From Tubiluchus corallicola (lineage: Eukaryota; Priapulida; Priapulimorpha; Priapulimorphida; Tubiluchidae), in NCBI GenBank assembly GCA_030141605.1, contig JAQGDQ010000047.1, positions 496,001 through 560,000 of the forward strand: a DNA stretch of 64,000 bases. The letters are read 5' to 3'. The notes under the pieces were generated by a model. That model was not told the DNA's origin and ran no database searches. It saw only the letters and a list, made by a program, of their open reading frames with translations. The translations under genes and the position numbers were made by a program. Position 1 is the stretch's first letter. Each line of letters opens with the position of its first letter. Positions 58,001 to 64,000 of this stretch are shown in pieces.

Positions 58001-61000
58001 TAGTAAGTTTCCAAACACGGCAAGCATGTTCATTTGTTGTCAAGTATCAACTGATTGCAAGTTATATTGACACACACCCGCACGCACGCACGCACATGCG
58101 CACATACAAGCGTTCGCGACGCAGTTGGTATTCTTGTAAATTGTTTGTCACTACTATAATTTGACCCAGATTGTAGACTTGTGGTCAATATTTCGCCAGC
58201 GTCTAGTGGTGCGGTATTCTCTAATGATTTCACTTCATGTTGTGTTTATTATATAGCCCATTCAGCGTGGTGTAGTTGACACGCACTCCTTGTATTCTGG
58301 TCACAGACTTTCTGCTTCTTAAGTCAGTTTTCCTCTGGATCTGAAGTGTTATTTTTTTAATTTAATTTACAGTAACAAACTGTTTTATATTATGATTTGA
58401 GAGTCACACTGCAGGGGACTCGATCCCAATTGTCCCATCGGTATTACAACACATCACATAGTCCTCCTTCACTTTTGCACTGCTCGATAATCTTGGCTTT
58501 TACACGTTTTTTACAGCTTAAAGTCCCGCAAAAGAGAAAAAGTAACCATTGCCTAAACATAAGCATCGTTGAAAGACGTTAGCAGTCTAATGATAAAACT
58601 TGCCAGAAACGCCTTTGCATGGACAGAATCATAGAAAGGTCCTAAAAATTCATATAAGACATCCGATGCTGGCCGGTGTTTCTTTGCTGTAAAATGCGTT
58701 ACTTTTACTTGCCTCCTCAAAATTAGATTCTTTTTATAAATCTAATATTCGATTTAAAATTGGCATTACCTTTAGCCAAAGTGTATTTTGGATTTTTGGT
58801 AAATAAATTATCTGTTATTGAGTACAAAATAAGTGCAAAAAATGTTTTTAGGTGACATTACCCAAAAGGGTTTTGAAAAGAAGCGAGCCAAACTTCTAGC
58901 ACCATACTTGGTTGAAAATTCTCAGGTTCAAAGTAAGTATTATAAATTAGTTATAGTTCTGTTTCATTAAGTGTTGTTAGTCATTACTGATACAGTCCAT
59001 TTCAGAAAATGTTCAGCGACCTGATCCCTGTTTACTGCAACATCTAAAGCAACTGTGTTTGTCAATAACCAATGTGTTCCCAGAAAGTCAATACTTATCA
59101 ACTGTTGGTTTCATGTGAACAGGCACGTGATTCCTTCACTGTTCTGCTTTATATATAATACTGGGTGATATATTATTGTATGCAAGTAGTACCTGTTAAC
59201 CTATTACCGTCGCTAAAATTATTGGTAAAGTTCTAATGTAAACAAGACGCCAGGTTGTTGTTTGCGTATTATTGATTATAAACAATGATTTTGATTTGTT
59301 GTTGTTATATAATGTGTTTTATAATTGTTATTATTATTGATAATATTAGCGATGACGACAATGATGACAGTAAAAATGATAACAATGCTGATGATAATAA
59401 CAGTGGTGATAATGATAATGCTGATGGTAGTGACGAGGATGATAACACCTTTGTATTATTGAAGTTTGGTCTCGTGCAGTTTTAATCGCAAACTTTTCTC
59501 GGGCTTGGCTTGAATATAAATAATCGTTAAGTGTGTTTTACCATTATATTAACATTTTAACAGTTGCTATGCTGTGCTGCGTCAGTAACGTCACTTTGCT
59601 CAAACTCAAGACTGGAAAAGTTTACTCAAGTGACGGGTGAGGCAGCAGCAGAGGCAAAACAATTATTGCTGCTAATATTTATTATTTAGGGTACAAGGTG
59701 ATAAAGAGACACTCAGACAAAGAAATTCTACTATTGCTAATGTTTAAGCACGGGGGCGCAGAGAAAAAAACAATATTAAGTGCGAGTGATTGCAAAGGTA
59801 GCGCTGTTGATAAGGTTTAAGTACGAGTGATGCACAGCCAATGTAATTCTGTTGATAATATTTAAGTACGTGTGGTGTTACAGAGACAATGTAACTCGGT
59901 TGATAATGTTCAGGTACGAGTGATGTAGAGGCAATGTAACTGTGTTATTAACATTTAGGTGTACAGGGCAGTTAAGAGTCAAAACTTTTTTACTACTGCT
60001 GTTATTTAAGCGCGGGGTGATGCAGAGACAAAGCAACAGCACTATTGCTAATATTTATTTAGACAAAGCGGTTTTACTATCACTAATATTTAAGTACCCA
60101 TGTAATTCATTTGTTTTTACGAGAACATTAAAGTTTGTATTATGCTGCGTATGCTTCTCTGTGCAGCTTAATTTTTCAAAGTTTTGTGTTGAAAGCTTTT
60201 ATCCAACTAACTCGAGCTAAGCAATTTATTCTGAACCTTGCAGCTGCCTACTTTTATTATGCTGTATAATGTGCTGCTTACTTTTGTTGTGCTATATTAA
60301 CAGTCACACTGGCTGATATTAACATGCATCACCTACAAATTGCCTTCTATGTTTCTGTTAAAATTTGTAACTTGAAATTTGTGTTTTAATTGGAGTTTAC
60401 ATTCACATTTCCCATGGTTGAACTCATCTAATTTAATATTGGTGAGGTGTGAAATACTCAAATTGAAAATGAAAAAATCACGTTGTCATGTCACAGTATG
60501 GCTTTTTATATAAATAATTTTGCGACAAATTGCAAGCATATCCATGTTCAATGCAAAATATAGATTAATATTGTTATGTACACTACCCCCGTATATATAA
60601 AAAGGCGCATTTTCTTCTAATAGGTTGTTGTTCGTCAATAGCTACTAAATAATTTATTTTTAGTAAATAATTACGTTTTATAAAATGTGAGCAGATTTGT
60701 TTTGGATTAGCAGTCACTGCATTCATAATGTAGTTTTATATTATCTGTAATGTACCTGTAAACAAATACATACCAACAGCCATTCTTTGTTTATGTTATA
60801 AAATCACTTTACTAACAAACCTAAATAACTGCATGAGTGGCATGGCCATGGGTGTGAATGTGTTAACTGTGTCCTTTGTGTTTTTACAGTGTACTAACTA
60901 ACTCTAACAAACGCATTTTACATTTCATTAAATTGTATTTAACATTGATCTAACATTTTGAATATGTACTGTTGGAGGCATCAAAGTACAAATTATTAAA

Positions 61001-64000
61001 GCATCAAAGAATAGTTTTGGTCCTCATCCTCACATGCACCCCTTCGTACACTGTGTTTAAGCTCTTAATAACAGAGTATTGATTTTTGTATTTTCTTGGT
61101 GAATGGGTTATAAGACTAGTTTGTGTCCCCTTTGCTTGTTGCAGCAGTGAGCTCCACGGCGCAACAGAGCCCAACCACTCAAGCACAGCGGCGCCATCAA
61201 CGCCGAGTCACTCGTAATGAGAGTAGATATCATTCAGGTAACATTTGTCTTCTCCATTGTTTGGTAACCCGTAACCGCTCCGGTTATTTTCCTCTGTATT
61301 CCTTACGTCAGAATTTTAATTATTATCTTACTGAATTATATGTTTTGACAAATTTTAAGATAGACAAAGTCAACAAATCTCCTTTTTTGCATTGTACAGA
61401 ATCTCATGCCTCCTTTCTTTTTTCTGACAGCATTTTTTTCTGTTTTTCTCTCTCCATTTGTTTTCTTCTATGTTCCTTATCAACTGATGCCACAGTCTTG
61501 ATTATTGCCTCGCTGAATTACGTATTCTGCAAATTTTCAAATTCACACACACAACAAATCAGGTTCTTTGTGTTTTGTAGCATCCTAGCATTTCCTTTTT
61601 TCTGACTATATCCATGACATTTAACTTGCTTTAGTTAATATTGACATGTGTTCTACTTCTGTTCCTGATATACTTCCTACTGTCTGTGTTTTACAGTTTA
61701 TTAAACCGCTCTTGAAACGTCACATTTTCCTTTCCAAAGTTAAAGTCATGGTTGGCCTATTTAAAGCTGTGCAGTGTTTGGTGCTTCTTTTATGAACGAA
61801 ACTGATTGCCTTTTGGTGATACTAGTTATCACCAAGTCTTGCTTTGTAGTAGCACATTGTAGGGGTAATGGCGTTGATGCATCTATGTGGTAGAACAATT
61901 AATGATATGCAAGAAATTAACTGTTTGAGAACTTGGAACAGCAGTCTCTGGTTTCTGGGCAAACATTCTCGCTTTTTGTTCCAAAGTAGTTTAAGGCACT
62001 AACACACTTAACACTTAAGAAGAGAATAGCTTTTGAAATGAGATCACGCTTGTCATCTGCTTATATCACTTGCTCCTTGCAGACTGCTGCTCATAAGAGT
62101 ACCTTCTTGCTTAAAGAAATACAGTTTGTTAGCTGCAGTTTATTATTTGTTTTGCTCATTTGCATACGCACTTTTGCTATTGATAAAGTACCTGAACTAC
62201 ATATGCTATACTTGTATACATTGATTTTGCAGAAATTCGGCAAGAGGCCGTTCAGCAAGCATTGGCTATGCATAAACAGCAGAAGCACAACCTCCCAATG
62301 CCTTCCAAACGTTCCTCTGTAATGGCTACCAGTCCTGTGCCTCATCATGCTGATGTATCAGGTAATCCGCACTGACAACTAAAAATAATTGGAAATTGTA
62401 ACAAAAAATTACTGTATTTAAGTTATTTATATAAATATTAAAGTAACATCTGTGATTGTATATTGTATATCTCACTATTGTATATTTCAGAATAATAATA
62501 TGAAGCTAGTGAAGACTCTTAATGGAGTTTAGTGTTGAAATGTTCTGAATTCTTGATAAAAATATACTCTTAGGAAGTAATAGATGTGTAATTTTATAAG
62601 GAAATGGATACTAAAGGGCTATAAGTTAAAGCTTAAATTATTGCTCTGTATACTGGGCATATCCAGCCAATGTGACAACTTTAGATAAATATGTTTTCCA
62701 TACTTTGTTTATTATCGAATATCATTTTTCATGCTTATTTTTTAGATTCTTCTAGTGAAGATGACGATAGTATGTATGATGATGGCTCACGTGAACGGGA
62801 TCGACAGCAGAGGGAACAGAAAGAAATACAGCAACAGCAACGGCAACTTCATCATATTCAAGTTCAGCAACAACATACACAACAACAGCTTCACCATAAT
62901 CAAGTTCAGCAACAACAGCAGCAGCAACAAACATCACAGCCAAATCTTGCACATGACCACCGAAGACCACCAAGGCCAGCAGTCCTTCGTTCTCAGTCCC
63001 AGTTACCGCCTCCACCTAATGAGCCGTCACCAGTTTGCCCAACACGGCCTAGTTTATTACCGGACCCGAGTGTGAGTGAGTCCACTCCCAACGGTGCAAC
63101 AACCCGTGAACGGACTCAGATGGAGCGAGCGATAAATAGTTTAGCTGAATTTTTGCAGGAGGCGACTAGGATTGATCGGAACAGGAACACTCTAGCTGAT
63201 GTGATGATCCAGGACTCAAGGCAGTGTAAGTACTCAGACTCAGGCATATAGCTTATAGTTGTTGGCTGCTTATCTTTTAAACAAGTTTTCAAGTTGCTCT
63301 CACTTTTGCCTTTAGTCTTAACTATGCTCTAAGTTTGCCATTGCCCTCACTTCCTGATTCTCTGTTTACTTATGTACAACTAAATTTCTTTTGGTACCTT
63401 TTGTTAGTATACATAGAGTTCAGAAATATGTTTAACCATGCCTAGACGTGGAGTTCTATAGGGCACTGTCAAAAAGACATGCCAAAATCTTAGGAGTGAA
63501 AACATGTTTTGTAGATAGGCAACCTTATATGGTGTGTTCTTTTAATTCACTCTGAGGGTTAAAACTTATAAATAAAGTTTATGATTGTGACATCACATAT
63601 TTTGGTTTTGGTTCTTGTAACAGGATGTTTAGTCTTTCCCATGTGATTTACATTTGCCTAAATAACGTAAACATTGCGGCAGGTGACATACGTTTATCAG
63701 ACTTGGGATATCCTGTGACTCACATCATTTGCGGTAGTAAAGATTTTATTTGGGCTACTTTTCGTGAAATTAACGGTGTTTAATATGCTTTGCTTGCTGG
63801 ATGATAGTGTGCTTTTTCTAAATTTAACGATAAAGTATAGAACATACAGAAACGTTCTTAAATAATACTTTGCTTAAGCATATTATGTGATACTTTTGTC
63901 AATTTTCTCATTTTTGTCAAAACTTGTAATGGATATTATACGATATGTAGCAACTATAGCTCAGCCACCGCCAGATATAACTAGCAATACAAACACTCAA
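43007..64000 (+). CDS. DIP2: DIP2 (disco-interacting protein 2), 5' part, exons 1–6
   Basis: Exons: 43007–43091, 58852–58932, 61145–61237, 62233–62361, 62746–63225 and 63960 to beyond the end. All introns are GT–AG and all five are phase 1. Joined, they give 303 residues. Exon 1 carries LPQEVRERLAELELELSEG and exon 2 DITQKGFEKKRAKLL, the diagnostic start of DIP2 and of its DMAP1-binding domain. Exon 4 has EAVQQALAMHKQQK and PMPSKR, and exon 5 ends with LADVMIQ. Vertebrate DIP2A/B/C follow the same order. The two acyl-CoA synthetase-like (ANL) domains that make up most of the ~1,500-residue protein lie past the window. DIP2 proteins act in neural wiring and in diacylglycerol metabolism. The start ATG at 43007 has an A at -3 and G at +4. 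Confidence 0.95.
43310..43840 (-). mobile_element. CR1/L2-like LINE fragment in DIP2 intron 1
   Basis: The minus strand shows SRLEYACCIWNVPHAYIIDP then LEALQHRAL, and further down YADFYACTIPEVLNTLPSNM then RLARSLNQFKARLDDY. These are the last ~150 residues of a LINE ORF2. A frame change separates the two parts. It lies antisense to DIP2. Confidence 0.65.
44474..44492 (+). repeat. Short (CAT)n run
   Basis: Five to six CAT units in DIP2 intron 1. Confidence 0.6.
51872..52266 (-). other. Overlapping antisense ATG frames in DIP2 intron 1, unknown
   Basis: Two overlapping minus-strand frames begin with true ATG codons: 93 codons from 52266 (to 51985) and 97 codons from 52165 (to 51872). The second is basic at its C-terminus. 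Neither resembles a family I know. Base composition is more balanced than the surrounding intron, which is the only reason to note them; they may be relics of a repeat. Confidence 0.2.
54031..54063 (+). repeat. TG-rich low-complexity tract
   Basis: Imperfect GTGTGTATGTGTG units in DIP2 intron 1. Confidence 0.5.
58069..58105 (+). repeat. CA/GCAC microsatellite-like tract
   Basis: CACACACCCGCACGCACGCA-type sequence just upstream of DIP2 exon 2 by ~750 bases. Confidence 0.6.
58852..58932 (+). CDS. DIP2: DIP2 exon 2
   Basis: Acceptor TTTTTAG, donor A|GTAAGT. It codes for GDITQKGFEKKRAKLLAPYL then VENSQVQ; the first part is the invariant continuation of the DMAP1-binding domain. Confidence 0.95.
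59335..59445 (+). repeat. GATGATAAT-type repeat in DIP2 intron 2
   Basis: A run of imperfect GAT/AAT triplets and hexamers. It opens an artificial Asp/Asn-rich frame that should not be taken for a protein. Confidence 0.75.
59610..60100 (+). repeat. Degenerate tandem array, ~45-bp unit, in DIP2 intron 2
   Basis: The unit is roughly TTTAAGTACGAGTGATGCAGAG then ACAATGTAACTCTGTTGATAATA. Its AAGTACG core recurs at about 59780, 59820, 59865, 59913 and 59958, spacings of 40–48 bases. Poorer copies lie on both sides (GCGGGGTGATGCAGAGACAA near 60013; CAATTATTGCTGCTAATATT near 59661). About eight to ten copies. Confidence 0.65.
61145..61237 (+). CDS. DIP2: DIP2 exon 3, with NAGNAG acceptor
   Basis: The acceptor is GCAGCAG. 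Splicing after the first AG (61144) gives TVSSTAQQ; after the second (61147) it removes one residue and gives MSSTAQQ. Both keep frame. The exon is Ser/Thr/Gln/Arg-rich and ends RNESRYHS, like the SRYH..RDERYRS region of vertebrate DIP2. The donor is G|GTAACA. Confidence 0.92.
61287..61615 (+). repeat. ~174-bp tandem duplication in DIP2 intron 3
   Basis: 61287–61460 and 61461–61615 align: both open TTTTC(C/T)TCT..GT..TCCTTA, then TTGATTATT/TTAATTATT and CTGAATTA. Both end with CCT-rich sequence then TTTTTTCTGAC. The copies have diverged by point changes and indels. Confidence 0.65.
62233..62361 (+). CDS. DIP2: DIP2 exon 4
   Basis: Acceptor TTTTGCAG, donor G|GTAATC. It codes for EIRQEAVQQALAMHKQQK and NLPMPSKRSSVM, corresponding to the TEAVQAALAKHKERK..PMPSKRRS block of vertebrate DIP2. 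Confidence 0.95.
62746..63225 (+). CDS. DIP2: DIP2 exon 5, disordered Gln-rich exon
   Basis: Acceptor TTTTTTAG, donor T|GTAAGT. It starts DSSSEDDDSMYDDGS (the vertebrate counterpart is a similar acidic Ser/Glu/Asp motif). A Gln/His-rich stretch built from a duplicated 14-residue unit and a Pro/Ser-rich linker follow. Then comes the conserved RTQMERAINSLAEFLQEATR and LADVMIQ near its end. It is much richer in glutamine than vertebrate DIP2. Confidence 0.93.
62845..62928 (+). repeat. Coding 42-bp tandem duplication, Gln/His-rich
   Basis: Unit 1 (62845–62886) codes for QLHHIQVQQQHTQQ, unit 2 (62887–62928) for QLHHNQVQQQQQQQ. The units keep the frame of DIP2 exon 5 and mix CAG and CAA codons. 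Confidence 0.85.
63226..63959 (+). other. DIP2 intron 5
   Basis: Begins GTAAGT and ends CTATAG. The sequence is AT-rich with no repeat or RNA recognised. Confidence 0.8.
63960..64000 (+). CDS. DIP2: DIP2 exon 6 (start only)
   Basis: Acceptor CTATAG before 63960. With the base carried from exon 5 it reads SQPPPDITSNTNTQ, aligning with the S-x-PPDVTTYTS segment of vertebrate DIP2. The nearby AG at 63964 would shift the frame into a stop, so it is not used. The exon continues past the window. Confidence 0.85.

Larger units (their letters stand above)
43092..58851 (+). other. DIP2 intron 1 (15.8 kb)
   Basis: Begins GTAAGT and ends TTTTTAG. Apart from a LINE fragment near its 5' end and short low-complexity tracts, no conserved gene was recognised on either strand. 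Long first introns commonly hold regulatory elements; moderate-GC patches near 47.0–47.8 kb, 48.4–48.9 kb and 57.8–58.2 kb could be such, but nothing specific can be shown. Confidence 0.85.

Noticed and set aside
59285-59485. Acidic Asp/Asn-rich plus frame
   Set aside because: Produced by GAT/AAT repeat within DIP2 intron 2.
62752-63015. Val/Ala-rich minus frame
   Set aside because: Reverse shadow of the CAG/CAA-rich DIP2 exon 5.
63965-64000. DIP2 exon 6 starting after the AG at 63964
   Set aside because: With the base carried from exon 5 this frame meets a stop within a few codons; the AG at 63959 restores the conserved PPPDIT frame.

Overview
This is nuclear DNA from an animal. It is roughly two-thirds A+T by eye, and its protein-coding genes are split by GT–AG introns with metazoan splice signals. 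It carries non-LTR retrotransposons of CR1/L2-like and RTE-like type, hAT DNA transposons, tRNA-derived SINE-like units and one RNA polymerase III tRNA gene. Two conserved bilaterian genes, CNPPD1 and DIP2, are recognisable exon by exon. The repeat mix and an NLR-like DUF4062–NACHT gene suit a marine invertebrate such as a lophotrochozoan, but the species cannot be fixed from this window. No bacterial, plasmid or viral gene was recognised.

Layout. 0.57–1.3 kb: a MYND zinc-finger gene (+) interrupted by one in-frame TAG inside the finger. 2.7–4.35 kb: a foldback element with ~490-bp inverted arms, a palindromic short-repeat block and a nested 214-bp MITE. 6.57 kb: tRNA-Trp(CCA), minus strand. 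7.07–8.87 kb: an internally deleted hAT transposon. 9.0–9.85 kb: tRNA-derived SINE-like units in both orientations. 12.7–13.24 kb: a ~145-bp tandem repeat. 13.48–13.85 kb: a hAT-type MITE with a near-perfect 8-bp target duplication. 14.24–25.43 kb: CNPPD1 on the minus strand, six well-supported exons plus one possible exon upstream; LINE relics lie in the interval. 26.6–32.0 kb: a graveyard of RTE-like and CR1-like LINE pieces in mixed orientation.

32.6–35.6 kb: a single-exon gene (+) for a 996-residue DUF4062–NACHT STAND protein that ends in a cysteine-rich putative zinc module instead of the usual WD40 or TPR repeats. This is the most unusual protein in the window. 37.46–42.13 kb: a CR1/L2-like LINE (+), broken by three tandem 5'-truncated tails of an RTE-like LINE (-), with a 33-bp inverted duplication in its reverse transcriptase. 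43.0 kb to the end: the 5' part of DIP2 (+), six exons coding for the first 303 residues. It has a 15.8-kb first intron, a NAGNAG acceptor at exon 3 and a glutamine-rich exon 5 built from a duplicated 42-bp unit; the gene continues past the window.

These genes do not form a pathway: CNPPD1 (cyclin-like membrane protein), the STAND NTPase and DIP2 (DMAP1-binding and acyl-activating-like protein) are independent neighbours separated by transposon debris. All exon borders were set by reading splice sites, codon phase and family similarity by eye; no alignment was run.
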